A stretch of 64,000 nucleotides of DNA from Cyanophora paradoxa (GCA_004431415.1 QPMI01000572.1:62001-126000), one strand, 5' to 3'; shown: positions 1 through 15,000, numbered from the stretch's first letter. Notes: generated by a model from the letters alone, not told the origin. Made by a program: numbers and translations.

Positions 1-3000
1 AACCTGTACACGGTCCAAGAAGGGACAACGCTGACCTGTGGTTGACCTTTGAATCGAGCCCTCCAGGCGCTGCGCTCACCGCGAGTACAATCTTCGACGA
101 CGGCGGCCGTTTGTACCTGCAGTATGCGGGTAATTTAGTCTTAGGGTGTTCCGGGTCGGAAAAGCAGGGGGAATCGCCACATGGGGGGGCCGGATTATCC
201 GCACCGGAAAGCATTCTGCGCCACGGCGTAATGCAAGTCTGACCCAGAGGCGGTAAGGGTGCCATTGCTGGTCCAGTTAGCCATCCCGGCGCTGAACACA
301 TCGACAGAGCACCTGCCGATGACCATGACTAATAGTTAGCGGCCGCCTTCAAATCTAAGCGCGAAGGCGCGGGGCGCTAAATCTCCTAGGGCTGGCCATG
401 GCCGCGGCCAGAACGCACCAGATAAGGAAGTCGCTGGGGAATTCGTCGCGGGGCGCCTCGAAGACGATGGCGGTCGCGTTCCGCTCGGTGACGTTGGGGG
501 AGAGCTCGCCGCAGAGCCGCACGGACACGGGCACGTCGCCCTCCGGCAGGTACCGCCCTGCGACCGTTTCGGACTGTCACTTGCGAAGCATGATCGATAT
601 CACGATCGTCGAGAACCAGTGAACGGGGAGCGCGACCTTTTACGGTGACGAGCAGTTGCCCGGCATTGTTCACAGATGCGACGGAGGGCGTCACGTGATC
701 GATAAGAGAATCTGCGAACAGCACCGCATTAGAATAATGTTTGAATCAATGATAGAGACGCAGAACACGCACTGATACTGATCATCGTAACCGAGGCGCG
801 GGCAGCGGAAACGTTTGAGTACACTTCAAATTGGAAAAAGTCCGTGAAAATGGCAGCCGGATCTCTAGAGACGGTTATTCGAAGCTCGTTCGGAAGCGTC
901 GTGGAGAAGCCAGCCGCAGACGAGCTGGTTTCGACCGAGAGTCGAACCGGACGACTGGCGACCGCGACGAGGTCCTGCTTTCGAAAGTAGACCGGCACGC
1001 CGGCGCGAAGCACGTGAACAGTGCAAAAGGCGGAAGACGCAATTGTGACCACTCTCGACGTGCAATTCAGCGAGACGACAAGAGGCGCCGATTCAAATAC
1101 GAGGACATTAGTTTCTTGGACGCGCGAGCACGATGACGAGTCTCGGCGGTCCGCGCAGAGCCACGTCGTGAGCACGCCGGGACCCGTCTGGGGAGAAAGC
1201 GGAGCAAACATGGTGCTTCTCCATGAGGTGCCAACACCCGTAACATTCCCGGCAGCCAGCAACGGTCCGTTCAGTGTCCCCATCCCCGTCAGCGCCACGT
1301 ACATCGGCGCCGTCCAGAGCGGCTGCCCGTTGCGCAGCGGCGTGTGCGTACAATTCAACGCTCCTCCATCGGGCAACGACGCATCTGCATTGTTCGGGCT
1401 GCAGACGGTCGCAGCTGTATTCGGAATATCTGCGATTGCGAAAATATGGTCGACGTTCGGAAAACATGACCGAATGCAATGGATTTGATGGCATTAGCAG
1501 AAACGAACCAATAGAGACCACGTGCGCGGATGCATTTCCAGGCGACACGGAAAGTCCTCCTGGGCCTGTGACCGGGAAGGCCGGCAGCGTCGTGTTCACC
1601 ACAAACTCGGCGCTCGCCCCAACGAGTGCTGGAAGGCTGTGAGGGCTTCCGAGGACACCGAACCCTGTGATTCTGCAGTCGAACTCGGGCGTTGGCCGTA
1701 TTCCATAAATAATACGATGCGTATACAAATGCGAAACGCACGACAGCATCGAAGCGCGAGCCCAGACAGGCACGCCGGACTTCAGCGGAGACAGCGAGCA
1801 CGAAAGTGGGGATCCCGCGCGCAGCAGGATCGTTTCTGCCGGCAGCAGAGTCTCCAGCAACATCAGCCCCGGAGTGCAGTTGACCGTCGCCGAGTCCGGC
1901 CGCGCTACCACAGCCACTGGTATCGCGCTGTGGAATTCGCAAGAGCCGTTCAACGAACACATGAGCACGACAAGCGACGCCATGCCGATGCGGGGGTAGG
2001 TCGGAGCGCGGAAGGATGTCGAGAACGAGGCCGAAACGAGGCCTGTCACGTTCTTTACAATGGGCGACCCCGCAGCGTCAGCGCCCGAGAGCACGCCCAG
2101 GCCCACGAAGGCAACGGCTGCGGATGTGGTTGTTATCGCAACTCCCTGCTTGAGCGGAACGTGGGTGCAGTTGAGAGTTTCCCCGTCGTCCACGACGACA
2201 TCAACGCCGGAGGGCTCGACCGATGCACATGTGGAATTTATGGCGTCGGGAAGATCTGAAGTAGGACAGCCAAACTCAGCACAGAAACAATACTACTGCA
2301 CGCATAGTTTTAATTGAACCGGAGGCCGATCTACAGGCCAGGTCGCTTCTAGCAAAAGAGCACGAAGAGTACGGACCGATAACGGATATTGTCCAGCTTG
2401 CAGCGCCTGGGTATACAAGCAGCTCGCCGGGCCCAGTCAACGGGAAAGCCCGCAACGTGACGGTAAAGACGTGCAAAACAAACGCCACAGCGGGCGATGA
2501 TATATTGACAACGTCTGGTCCGATCACGCCACTCGACGCGAGTCTGCGAAACGCGCGGCGTTCGGTCATGATCAACGCATGTCTGTCTTATCCACGTTGC
2601 GATCGAAGGCAAGCATTCCAGCCGCACCTCACGGATGCAGCACGTGCCCACACGGCGAACCCGTCACGACGCGCCGTTACGGAACAGTCGAACGCGCTCC
2701 CTGCCAGGTACAGATGCTTGCCGCTTTCGTTTTTCAGACCGGATGCACACGTAATATCCGCGAATTCTGGAGTCGTCGTCACCACGATCGCCACCGCCGC
2801 CTCCGCCACGCACGCGCCCCGGTCCCCGCCCGCGCAGCGGTGCACCACCAGCGACCCGGGGCCCGTCGTGGGCGCCGCCGGGACCGCCGTGCTGCTCGTC
2901 CACGAGCTCGCGACGCCCGTCACGTTGCCCACCGCGCTCAGCGGGCTCGCCAGCGTGCCCGTCCCCGTCAGCGCCACGTACGTCGGCGCCGTCCAGAGCG

Positions 3001-6000
3001 GCTGCCCGTCGCGCAGCGGCGTAAAGGTGCAGTTGAGCGCCGAGCCGTCGGGGACGGAGGCGTCGGTGTTGTTGGGCGAGCACGCCGTCGCGATGGATGT
3101 GGGGACGTCTAGGGACGGTAAGTATTAAAAGAGAATATGTGAATATATCGGCATCTTATAAATAGTCCGCCATTAGCAGAAACGAACCAATAGAGACCAC
3201 GTGCGCGGATGCATTTCCAGGCGACACGGAAAGTCCTCCTGGGCCTGTGACCGGGAAGGCCGGCACCGTCGTGTTCACCACAAACTCGGCGCTCGCCCCA
3301 ACGAGTGCTGGAAGGCTGTGAGGGCTTCCGAGGACACCGAACCCTGTGATTCTGCAGTCGAGCTCGGGCGTTGGCCGTATTCCATAAATAATACGATGCG
3401 TATACAAATGCGAAACGCACGACAGCATCGAAGCGCGAGCCCAGACAGGCACGCCGGACTTCAGCGGAGACAGCGAGCACGAAAGTGGGGATCCCGCGCG
3501 CAGCAGGATCGTTTCTGCCGGCAGCAGAGTCTCCAGCAACATCAGCCCCGGAGTGCAGTTGACCGTCACCGAGTCCGGCCGCGCTACCACAGCCACTGGT
3601 ATCGCGCTGTGGAATTCGCAAGAGCCGTTCAACGAACACATGAGCACGACAAGCGACGCCATGCCGATGCGGGGGTAGGTCGGAGCGCGGAAGGATGTCG
3701 AGAACGAGGCCGAAACGAGGCCTGTCACGTTCTTTACAATGGGCGATCCCGCAGCGTCAGCGCCCGAGAGCACGCCCAGGCCCACGAAGGCAACGGCTGC
3801 GGATGTGGTTGTTATCGCAACTCCCTGCTTGAGCGGAACGTGGGTGCAGTTGAGAGTTTCCCCGTCGTCCACGACGACATCAACGCCGGAGGGCTCGACC
3901 GATGCACATGTGGAATTTATGGCGTCGGGAAGATCTGAAGTAGGACAGCCAAACTCAGCACAGAAACAATACTACTGCACGCATAGTTTTAATTGAACCG
4001 GAGGCCGATCTACAGGCCAGGTCGCTTCTAGCAAAAGAGCACGAAGAGTACGGACCGATAACGGATATTGTCCAGCTTGCAGCGCCTGGGTATACAAGCA
4101 GCTCGCCGGGCCCAGTCAACGGGAAAGCCCGCAACGTGACGGTAAAGACGTGCAAAACAAACGCCACAGCGGGCGATGATATATTGACAACGTCTGGTCC
4201 GATCACGCCACTCGACGCGAGTCTGCGAAACGCGCGGCGTTCGGTCATGATCAACGCATGTCTGTCTTATCCACGTTGCGATCGAAGGCAAGCATTCCAG
4301 CCGCACCTCACGGATGCAGCACGTGCCCACACGGCGAACCCGTCACGACGCGCCGTTACGGAACAGTCGAACGCGCTCCCTGCCAGGTACAGATGCTTGC
4401 CGCTTTCGTTTTTCAGACCGGATGCACACGTAATATCCGCGAATTCTGGAGTCGTCGTCACCACGATCGCCACCGCCGCCTCCGCCACGCACGCGCCCCG
4501 GTCCCCGCCCGCGCAGCGGTGCACCACCAGCGACCCGGGGCCCGTCGTGGACGCCGCCGGGACCGCCGTGCTGCTCGTCCACGAGGTCGCGACGCCCGTC
4601 ACGTTGCCCACCGCGCTCAGCGGGCTCGCCAGCGTGCCCGTCCCCGTCAGCGCCACGTACGTCGGCGCCGTCCAGAGCGACTGCCCGTCGCGCAGCGGCG
4701 TAAAGGTGCAGTTGAGCGCCGAGCCGTCGGGGATGGAGGCGTCGGTGTTGTTGGGCGAGCACGCCGTCGCGATCGACGTCGGGGCGTCTGGGCGGCGCGC
4801 GGCGTCAGGGGCGGCCCGCGAGGGCGGCCGCGGGGGTCGCCTTCGGGGCCGGCGCAGCGCACCGATCGCATACAGCGGCCAGCTCGCCCCGCCCGGGCCC
4901 GCCACCAGCTCGCCCGGCCCCGTCACGGGGAAGGACCGCAGCGAAACCGAGAACGGGAACGAGTTGAAGGTCGCCGGCGGGGCCGAGATGTTCACGTTTT
5001 GCGCCCCGACCACGCCGCTCGCCGTCAGGCTGCCCCCGCCCCGTCAGCCGGCGGCGGCTGCGGATCCCGGCGGGCCAGCGCGAAAACGCCTCGCACGCAC
5101 CTCACGGACGCGGCCCTCACCCACACGGGACTCCCGCCGAGCGTGGGCGTCAGCGTGCAGTTGAAGGCGCTGCCCGCCATGTACAGCTGCGCGCCGCCGT
5201 CGCTGAGGGCCCCCGCCCCGCAGGCCAGCGCTGCCGCGTCGGGCGTCGTCGTCACCACGATCGCCACCGCCGCCTCCGCCACGCACGCGCCCCGGTCCCC
5301 GCCCGCGCAGCGGTGCACCACCAGCGACCCGGGGCCCGTCGTGGGCGCCGCCGGGACCGCCGTGCTGCTAGTCCACGAGCTCGCGACGCCCGTCACGTTG
5401 CCCACCGCGCTCAGCGGGCTCGCCAGCGTGCCCGTCCCCGTCAGCGCCACGTACGTCGGCGCCGTCCAGAGCGGCTGCCCGTCGCGCAGCGGCGTAAAGG
5501 TGCAGTTGAGCGCCGAGCCGTCGGGGATGGAGGCGTCGGTGTTGTTGGGCGAGCACGCCGTCGCGATCGACGTCGGGGCGTCTGGGCGGCGCGCGGCGTC
5601 AGGGCCGGCCCGCGAGGGCGGCCGCGGGGGTCGCCTTCGGGGCCGGCGCAGCGCACCGATCGCATACAGCGGCCAGCTCGCCCCGCCCGGGCCCGCCACC
5701 AGCTCGCCCGGCCCCGTCACGGGGAAGGGCCGCAGCGAAACCGAGAACGGGAACGAGTTGAAGGTCGCCGGCGGGGCCGAGATGTTCACGTTTTGCGCCC
5801 CGACCACGCCGCTCGCCGTCAGGCTGCCCCCGCCCCGTCAGCCGGCGGCGGCTGCGGATCCCGGCGGGCCAGCGCGAAAACGCCTCGCACGCACCTCACG
5901 GACGCGGCCCTCACCCACACGGGACTTCCGCCGAGCGTGGGCGTCAGCGTGCAGTTGAAGGCGCTGCCCGCCATGTACAGCTGCGCGCCGCCGTCGCTGA

Positions 6001-9000
6001 GGGCCCCCGCCCCGCAGGCCAGCGCTGCCGCGTCGGGCGTCGTCGTCACCACGATCGCCAACGCCGCCTCCGCCACGCACGCGCCCCGGTCCCCGCCCGC
6101 GCAGCGGTGCACCACCAGCGACCCGGGGCCCGTCGTGGGCGCCGCCGGGACCGCCGTGCTGCTCGTCCACGAGGTCGCGACGCCCGTCACGTTGCCCACC
6201 GCGCTCAGCGGGCTCGCCAGCGTGCCCGTCCCCGTCAGCGCCACGTACGTCGGCGCCGTCCAGAGCGGCTGCCCGTCGCGCAGCGGCGTAAAGGTGCAGT
6301 TGAGCGCCGAGCCGTCGGGATGGAGGCGTCGGTGTTGTTGGGCGAGCACGCCGTCGCGATCGACGTCGGGGCGTCTGGGCGGCGCGCGGCGTCAGGGGCG
6401 GCCCGCGAGGGCGGTCGCGGGGGTCGCCTTCGGGGCCGGCGCAGCGCACCGATCGCATACAGCGGCCAGCTCGCCCCGCCCGGGCCCGCCACCAGCTCGC
6501 CCGGCCCCGTCACGGGGAAGGGCCGCAGCGGAACCGAGAACGGGAACGAGTTGAAGGTCGCCGGCGGGGCCGAGATGTTCACGTTTTGCGCCCCGACCAC
6601 GCCGCTCGCCGTCAGGCTGCCCCCGCCCCGTCAGCCGGCGGCGGCTGCGGATCCCGGCGGGCCAGCGCGAAAACGCCTCGCACGCACCTCACGGACGCGG
6701 CCCTCACCCACACGGGACTCCCGCCGAGCGTGGGCGTCAGCGTGCAGTTGAAGGCGCTGCCCGCTATGTACAGCTGCGCGCCGCCGTCGCTGAGGGCCCC
6801 CGCCCCGCAGGCCAGCGCTGCCGCGTCGGGCGTCGTCGTCACCACGATCGCCACCGCCGCCTCCGCCACGCACGCGCCCCGGTCCCCGCCCGCGCAGCGG
6901 TGCACCACCAGCGACCCGGGGCCCGTCGTGGGCGCCGCCGGGACCGCCGTGCTGCTCGTCCACGAGCTCGCGACGCCCGTCACGTTGCCCACCGCGCTCA
7001 GCGGGCTCGCCAGCGTGCCCGTCCCCGTCAGCGCCACGTACGTCGGCGCCGTCCAGAGCGGCTGCCCGTCGCGCAGCGGCGTAAAGGTGCAGTTGAGCGC
7101 CGAGCCGTCGGGAATGGAGGCGTCGGTGTTGTTGGGCGAGCACGCCGTCGCGATCGACGTCGGGGCGTCTGGGCGGCGCGCGGCGTCAGGGGCGGCCCGC
7201 GAGGGTGGCCGGGGGGGTCGCCTTCGGGGCCGGCGCAGCGCACCGATCGCATACAGCGGCCAGCTCGCCCCGCCCGGGCCCGCCACCAGCTCGCCCGGCC
7301 CCGTCACGGGGAAGGGCCGCAGCGGAACCGAGAACGGGAACGAGTTGAAGGTCGCCGGCGGGGCCGAGATATTCACGTTTTGCGCCCCAACCACGCCGCT
7401 CGCCGTCAGGCTGCCCCCGCCCCGTCAGCCGCCGGCGGCTGCGGATCCCGGCGGGCCAGCGCGAAAGCGCCTCGCACGCACCTCACGGACGCGGCCCTCA
7501 CCCACACGGGACTCCCGCCGAGCGTGGGCGTCAGCGTGCAGTTGAAGGCGCTGCCCGCCATGTACAGCTGCGCGCCGCCGTCGCTGAGGGCCCCCGCCCC
7601 GCAGGCCAGCGCTGCCGCGTCGGGCGTCGTCGTCACCACGATCGCCAACGCCGCCTCCGCCACGCACGCGCCCCGGTCCCCGCCCGCGCAGCGGTGCACC
7701 ACCAGCGACCCGGGGCCCGTCGTGGGCGCCGCCGGGACCGCCGTGCTGCTCGTCCACGAGGTCGCGACGCCCGTCACGTTGCCCACCGCGCTCAGCGGGC
7801 TCGCCAGCGTGCCCGTCCCGTCAGCGCCACGTACGTCGGCGCCGTCCAGAGCGGCTGCCCGTCGCGCAGCGGCGTAAAGGTGCAGTTGAGCGCCGAGCCG
7901 TCGGGGATGGAGGCGTCGGTGTTGTTGGGCGAGCACGCCGTCGCGATCGACGTCGGGGCGTCTGGGCGGCGCGCGGCGTCAGGGCCGGCCCGCGAGGGCG
8001 GCCGCGGGGGTCGCCTTCGGGGCCGGCGCAGCGCACCGATCGCATACAGCGGCCAGCTCGCCCCGCCCGGGCCCGCCACCAGCTCGCCCGGCCCCGTCAC
8101 GGGGAAGGGCCGCAGCGAAACCGAGAACGGGAACGAGTTGAAGGTCGCCGGCGGGGCCGAGATGTTCACGTTTTGCGCCCCGACCACGCCGCTCGCCGTC
8201 AGGCTGCCCCCGCCCCGTCAGCCGGCGGCGGCTGCGGATCCCGGCGGGCCAGCGCGAAAACGCCTCGCACGCACCTCACGGACGCGGCCCTCACCCACAC
8301 GGGACTTCCGCCGAGCGTGGGCGTCAGCGTGCAGTTGAAGGCGCTGCCCGCCATGTACAGCTGCGCGCCGCCGTCGCTGAGGGCCCCCGCCCCGCAGGCC
8401 AGCGCTGCCGCGTCGGGCGTCGTCGTCACCACGATCGCCACCGCCGCCTCCGCCACGCACGCGCCCCGGTCCCCGCCCGCGCAGCGGTGCACCACCAGCG
8501 ACCCGGGGCCCGTCGTGGGCGCCGCCGGGACCGCCGTGCTGCTCGTCCACGAGGTCGCGACGCCCGTCACGTTGCCCACCGCGCTCAGCGGGCTCGCCAG
8601 CGTGCCCGTCCCCGTCAGCGCCACGTACGTCGGCGCCGTCCAGAGCGGCTGCCCGTCGCGCAGCGGCGTAAAGGTGCAGTTGAGCGCCGAGCCGTCGGGG
8701 ATGGAGGCGTCGGTGTTGTTGGGCGAGCACGCCGTCGCGATCGACGTCGGGGCGTCTGGGCGGCGCGCGGCGTCAGGGGCGGCCCGCGAGGGTGGCCGCG
8801 GGGGTCGCCTTCGGGGCCGGCGCAGCGCACCGATCGCATACAGCGGCCAGCTCGCCCCGCCCGGGCCCGCCACCAGCTCGCCCGGCCCGTCACGGGGAAG
8901 GGCCGCAGCGAAACCGAGAACGGGAACGAGTTGAAGGTCGCCGGCGGGGCCGAGATGTTCACGTTTTGCGCCCCGACCACGCCGCTCGCCGTCAGGCTGC

Positions 9001-12000
9001 CCCCGCCCCGTCAGCCGGCGGCGGCTGCGGATCCCGGCGGGCCAGCGCGAAAGCGCCTCGCACGCACCTCACGGACGCGGCCCTCACCCACACGGGACTC
9101 CCGCCGAGCGTGGGCGTCAGCGTGCAGTTGAAGGCGCTGCCCGCCATGTACAGCTGCGCGCCGCCGTCGCTGAGGGCCCCCGCCCCGCAGGCCAGCGCTG
9201 CCGCGTCGGGCGTCGTCGTCACCACGATCGCCACCGCCGCCTCCGCCACGCACGCGCCCCGGTCCCCGCCCGCGCAGCGGTGCACCACCAGCGACCCGGG
9301 GCCCGTCGTGGGCGCCGCCGGGACCGCCGTGCTGCTCGTCCACGAGGTCGCGACGCCCGTCACGTTGCCCACCGCGCTCAGCGGGCTCGCCAGCGTGCCC
9401 GTCCCCGTCAGCGCCACGTACGTCGGCGCCGTCCAGAGCGGCTGCCCGTCGCGCAGCGGCGTAAAGGTGCAGTTGAGCGCCGAGCCGTCGGGGATGGAGG
9501 CGTCGGTGTTGTTGGGCGAGCACGCCGTCGCGATCGACGTCGGGGCGTCTGGGCGGCGCGCGGCGTCAGGGGCGGCCCGCGAGGGTGGCCGCGGGGGTCG
9601 CCTTCGGGGCCGGCGCAGCGCACCGATCGCATACAGCGGCCAGCTCGCCCCGCCCGGGCCCGCCACCAGCTCGCCCGGCCCCGTCACGGGGAAGGGCCGC
9701 AGCGAAACCGAGAACGGGAACGAGTTGAAGGTCGCCGGCGGGGCCGAGATGTTCACGTTTTGCGCCCCGACCACGCCGCTCGCCGTCAGGCTGCCCCCGC
9801 CCCGTCAGCCGGCGGCGGCTGCGGATCCCGGCGGGCCAGCGCGAAAGCGCCTCGCACGCACCTCACGGACGCGGCCCTCACCCACACGGGACTCCCGCCG
9901 AGCGTGGGCGTCAGCGTGCAGTTGAAGGCGCTGCCCGCCATGTACAGCTGCGCGCCGCCGTCGCTGAGGGCCCCCGCCCCGCAGGCCAGCGCTGCCGCGT
10001 CGGGCGTCGTCGTCACCACGATCGCCACCGCCGCCTCCGCCACGCACGCGCCCCGGTCCCCGCCCGCGCAGCGGTGCACCACCAGCGACCCGGGGCCCGT
10101 CGTGGGCGCCGCCGGGACCGCCGTGCTGCTCGTCCACGAGCTCGCGACGCCCGTCACGTTGCCCACCGCGCTCAGCGGGCTCGCCAGCGTGCCCGTCCCC
10201 GTCAGCGCCACGTACGTCGGCGCCGTCCAGAGCGGCTGCCCGTCGCGCAGCGGCGTAAAGGTGCAGTTGAGCGCCGAGCCGTCGGGGATGGAGGCGGCGT
10301 CGGTGTTGTTGGGCGAGCACGCCGTCGCGATCGACGTCGGGGCGTCTGGGCGGCGCGCGGCGTCAGGGGCGGCCCGCGAGGGCGGCCGCGGGGGTCGCCT
10401 TCGGGGCCGGCGCAGCGCACCGATCGCATACAGCGGCCAGCTCGCCCCGCCCGGGCCCGCCACCAGCTCGCCCGGCCCCGTCACGGGGAAGGGCCGCAGC
10501 GGAACCGAGAACGGGAACGAGTTGAAGGTCGCCGGCGGGGCCGAGATGTTCACGTTTTGCGCCCCGACCACGCCGCTCGCCGTCAGGCTGCCCCCGCCCC
10601 GTCAGCCGGCGGCGGCTGCGGATGCCGGCGGGCCAGCGCGAAAACGCCTCGCACGCACCTCACGGACGCGGCCCTCACCCACACGGGACTCCCGCCGAGC
10701 GTGGGCGTCAGCGTGCAGTTGAAGGCGCTGCCCGCCATGTACAGCTGCGCGCCGCCGTCGCTGAGGGCCCCCGCCCCGCAGGCCAGCGCTGCCGCGTCGG
10801 GCGTCGTCGTCACCACGATCGCCACCGCCGCCTCCGCCACGCACGCGCCCCGGTCCCCGCCCGCGCAGCGGTGCACCACCAGCGACCCGGGCCCGTCGTG
10901 GGCGCCGCCGGGACCGCCGTGCTGCTCGTCCACGAGCTCGCGACGCCCGTCACGTTGCCCACCGCGCTCAGCGGGCTCGCCAGCGTGCCCGTCCCCGTCA
11001 GCGCCACGTACGTCGGCGCCGTCCAGAGCGGCTGCCCGTCGCGCAGCGGCGTAAAGGTGCAGTTGAGCGCCGAGCCGTCGGGGATGGAGGCGTCGGTGTT
11101 GTTGGGCGAGCACGCCGTCGCGATCGACGTCGGGGCGTCTGGGCGGCGCGCGGCGTCAGGGGCGGCCCGCGAGGGCGGCCGCGGGGGTCGCCTTCGGGGC
11201 CGGCGCAGCGCACCGATCGCATACAGCGGCCAGCTTGCTCCGCCCGGGCCCGCCACCAGCTCGCCCGGCCCCGTCACGGGGAAGGGCCGCAGCGGAACCG
11301 AGAACGGGAACGAGTTGAAGGTCGCCGGCGGGGCCGAGATGTTCACGTTTTGCGCCCCGACCACGCCGCTCGCCGTCAGGCTGCCCCCGCCCCGTCAGCC
11401 GCCGGCGGCTGCGGATCCCGGCGGGCCAGCGCGAAAACGCCTCGCACGCACCTCACGGACGCGGCCCTCACCCACACGGGACTCCCGCCGAGCGTGGGCG
11501 TCAGCGTGCAGTTGAAGGCGCTGCCCGCCATGTACAGCTGCGCGCCGCCGTCGCTGAGGGCCCCCGTCCCGCAGGCCAGCGCTGCCGCGTCGGGCGTCGT
11601 CGTCACCACGATCGCCACCGCCGCCTCCGCCACGCACGCGCCCCGGTCCCCGCCCGCGCAGCGGTGCACCACCAGCAACCCGGGGCCCGTCGTGGGCGCC
11701 GCCGGGACCGCCGTGCTGCTCGTCCACGAGGTCGCGACGCCCGTCACGTTGCCCACCGCGCTCAGCGGGCTCGCCAGCGTGCCCGTCCCCGTCAGCGCCA
11801 CGTACGTCGGCGCCGTCCAGAGCGGCTGCCCGTCGCGCAGCGGCGTAAAGGTGCAGTTGAGCGCCGAGCCGTCGGGGATGGAGGCGTCGGTGTTGTTGGG
11901 CGAGCACGCCGTCGCGATCGACGTCGGGGCGTCTGGGCGGCGCGCGGCGTCAGGGGCGGCCCGCGAGGGCGGCCGCGGGGGTCGCCTTCGGGGCCGGCGC

Positions 12001-15000
12001 AGCGCACCGATCGCATACAGCGGCCAGCTCGCTCCGCCCGGGCCCGCCACCAGCTCGCCCGGCCCCGTCACGGGGAAGGGCCGCAGCGGAACCGAGAACG
12101 GGAACGAGTTGAAGGTCGCCGGCGGGGCCGAGATGTTCACGTTTTGCGCCCCGACCACGCCACTCGCCGTCAGGCTGCCCCCGCCCCGTCAGCCGCCGGC
12201 GGCTGCGGATCCCGGCGGGCCAGCGCGAAAACGCCTCGCACGCACCTCACGGACGCGGCCCTCACCCACACGGGACTCCCGCCGAGCGTGGGCGTCAGCG
12301 TGCAGTTAAAGGCGCTGCCCGCCATGTACAGCTGCGCGCCGCCGTCGCTGAGGGCCCCCGTCCCGCAGGCCAGCGCTGCCGCGTCGGGCGTCGTCGTCAC
12401 CACGATCGCCACCGCCGCCTCCGCCACGCACGCGCCCCGGTCCCCGCCCGCGCAGCGGTGCACCACCAGCGACCCGGGGCCCGTCGTGGGCGCCGCCGGG
12501 ACCGCCGTGCTGCTCGTCCACGAGCTCGCGACGCCCGTCACGTTGCCCACCGCGCTCAGCGGGCTCGCCAGCGTGCCCGTCCCCGTCAGCGCCACGTACG
12601 TCGGCGCCGTCCAGAGCGGCTGCCCGTCGCGCAGCGGCGTAAAGGTGCAGTTGAGCGCCGAGCCGTCGGGGATGGAGGCGTCGGTGTTGTTGGGCGAGCA
12701 CGCCGTCGCGATCGACGTCGGGGCGTCTGGGCGGCGCGCGGCGTCAGGGGCGGCCCGCGAGGGCGGCCGCGGGGGTCGCCTTCGGGGCCGGCGCAGCGCA
12801 CCGATCGCATACAGCGGCCAGCTCGCTCCGCCCGGGCCCGCCACCAGCTCGCCCGGCCCCGTCACGGGGAAGGGCCGCAGCGGAACCGAGAACGGGAACG
12901 AGTTGAAGGTCGCCGGCGGGGCCGAGATGTTCACGTTTTGCGCCCCGACCACGCCGCTCGCCGTCAGGCTGCCCCCGCCCCGTCAGCCGCCGGCGGCTGC
13001 GGATCCCGGCGGGCCAGCGCGAAAACGCCTCGCACGCACCTCACGGACGCGGCCCTCACCCACACGGGACTCCCGCCGAGCGTGGGCGTCAGCGTGCAGT
13101 TGAAGGCGCTGCCCGCCATGTACAGCTGCGCGCCGCCGTCGCTGAGGGCCCCCGCCCCGCAGGCCAGCGCTGCCGCGTCGGGCGTCGTCGTCACCACGAT
13201 CGCCACCGCCGCCTCCGCCACGCACGCGCCCCGGTCCCCGCCCGCGCAGCGGTGCACCACCAGCGACCCGGGGCCCGTCGTGGGCGCCGCCGGGACCGCC
13301 GTGCTGCTCGTCCACGAGCTCGCGACGCCCGTCACGTTGCCCACCGCGCTCAGCGGGCTCGCCAGCGTGCCCGTCCCCGTCAGCGCCACGTACGTCGGCG
13401 CCGTCCAGAGCGGCTGCCCGTCGCGCAGCGGCGTAAAGGTGCAGTTGAGCGCCGAGCCGTCGGGGATGGAGGCGTCGGTGTTGTTGGGCGAGCACGCCGT
13501 CGCGATCGACGTCGGGGCGTCTGGGCGGCGAGCGGCGTCAGGGGCGGCCCGCGAGGGCGGCCGCGGGGGTCGCCTTCGGGGCCGGCGCAGCGCACCGATC
13601 GCATACAGCGGCCAGCTCGCCCCGCCCGGGCCCGCCACCAGCTCGCCCGGCCCCGTCACGGGGAAGGGCCGCAGCGGAACCGAGAACGGGAACGAGTTGA
13701 AGGTTGCCGGCGGGGCCGAGATGTTCACGTTTTGCGCCCCGACCACGCCGCTCGCCGTCAGGCTGCCCCCGCCCCGTCAGCCGCCGGCGGCTGCGGATCC
13801 CGGTGGGCCAGCGCGAAAACGCCTCGCACGCACCTCACGGACGCGGCCCTCACCCACACGGGACTCCCGCCGAGCGTGTGCGTCAGCGTGCAGTTGAAGG
13901 CGCTGCCCGCCATGTACAGCTGCGCGCCGCCGTCGCTGAGGGCCCCCGCCCCGCAGGCCAGCGCTGCCGCGTCGGGCGTCGTCGTCACCACGATCGCCAC
14001 CGCCGCCTCCGCCACGCACGCGCCCCGGTCCCCGCCCGCGCAGCGGTGCACCACCAGCGACCCGGGGCCCGTCGTGGGCGCCGCCGGGACCGCCGTGCTG
14101 CTCGTCCACGAGCTCGCGACGCCCGTCACGTTGCCCACCGCGCTCAGCGGGCTCGCCAGCGTGCCCGTCCCCGTCAGCGCCACGTACGTCGGCGCCGTCC
14201 AGAGCGGCTGCCCGTCGCGCAGCGGCGTAAAGGTGCAGTTGAGCGCCGAGCCGTCGGGGATGGAGGCGTCGGTGTTGTTGGGCGAGCACGCCGTCGCGAT
14301 CGACGTCGGGGCGTCTGGGCGGCGCGCGGCGTCAGGGGCGGCCCGCGAGGGCGGTCGCGGGGGTCGCCTTCGGGGCCGGCGCAGCGCACCGATCGCATAC
14401 AGCGGCCAGCTCGCCCCGCCCGGGCCCCCACCAGCTCGCCCGGCCCCGTCACGGGGAAGGGCCGCAGCGGAACCGAGAACGGGACCGAGTTGAAGGTCGC
14501 CGGCGGGGCCGAGATGTTCACGTTTTGCGCCCCGACCACGCCGCTCGCCGTCAGGCTGCCCCCGCCCCGTCAGCCGGCGGCGGCTGCGGATCCCGGCGGG
14601 CCAGCGCGAAAACGCCTCGCACGCACCTCACGGACGCGGCCCTCACCCACACGGGACTCCCGCCGAGCGTGGGCGTCAGCGTGCAGTTGAAGGCGCTGCC
14701 CGCCATGTACAGCTGCGCGCCGCCGTCGCTGAGGGCCCCCGCCCCGCAGGCCAGCGCTGCCGCGTCGGGCGTCGTCGTCACCACGATCGCCACCGCCGCC
14801 TCCGCCACGCACGCGCCCCGGTCCCCGCCCGCGCAGCGGTGCACCACCAGCGACCCGGGGCCCGTCGTGGGCGCCGCCGGGACCGCCGTGCTGCTCGTCC
14901 ACGAGCTCGCGACGCCCGTCACGTTGCCCACCGCGCTCAGCGGGCTCGCCAGCGTGCCCGTCCCCGTCAGCGCCACGTACGTCGGCGCCGTCCAGAGCGG

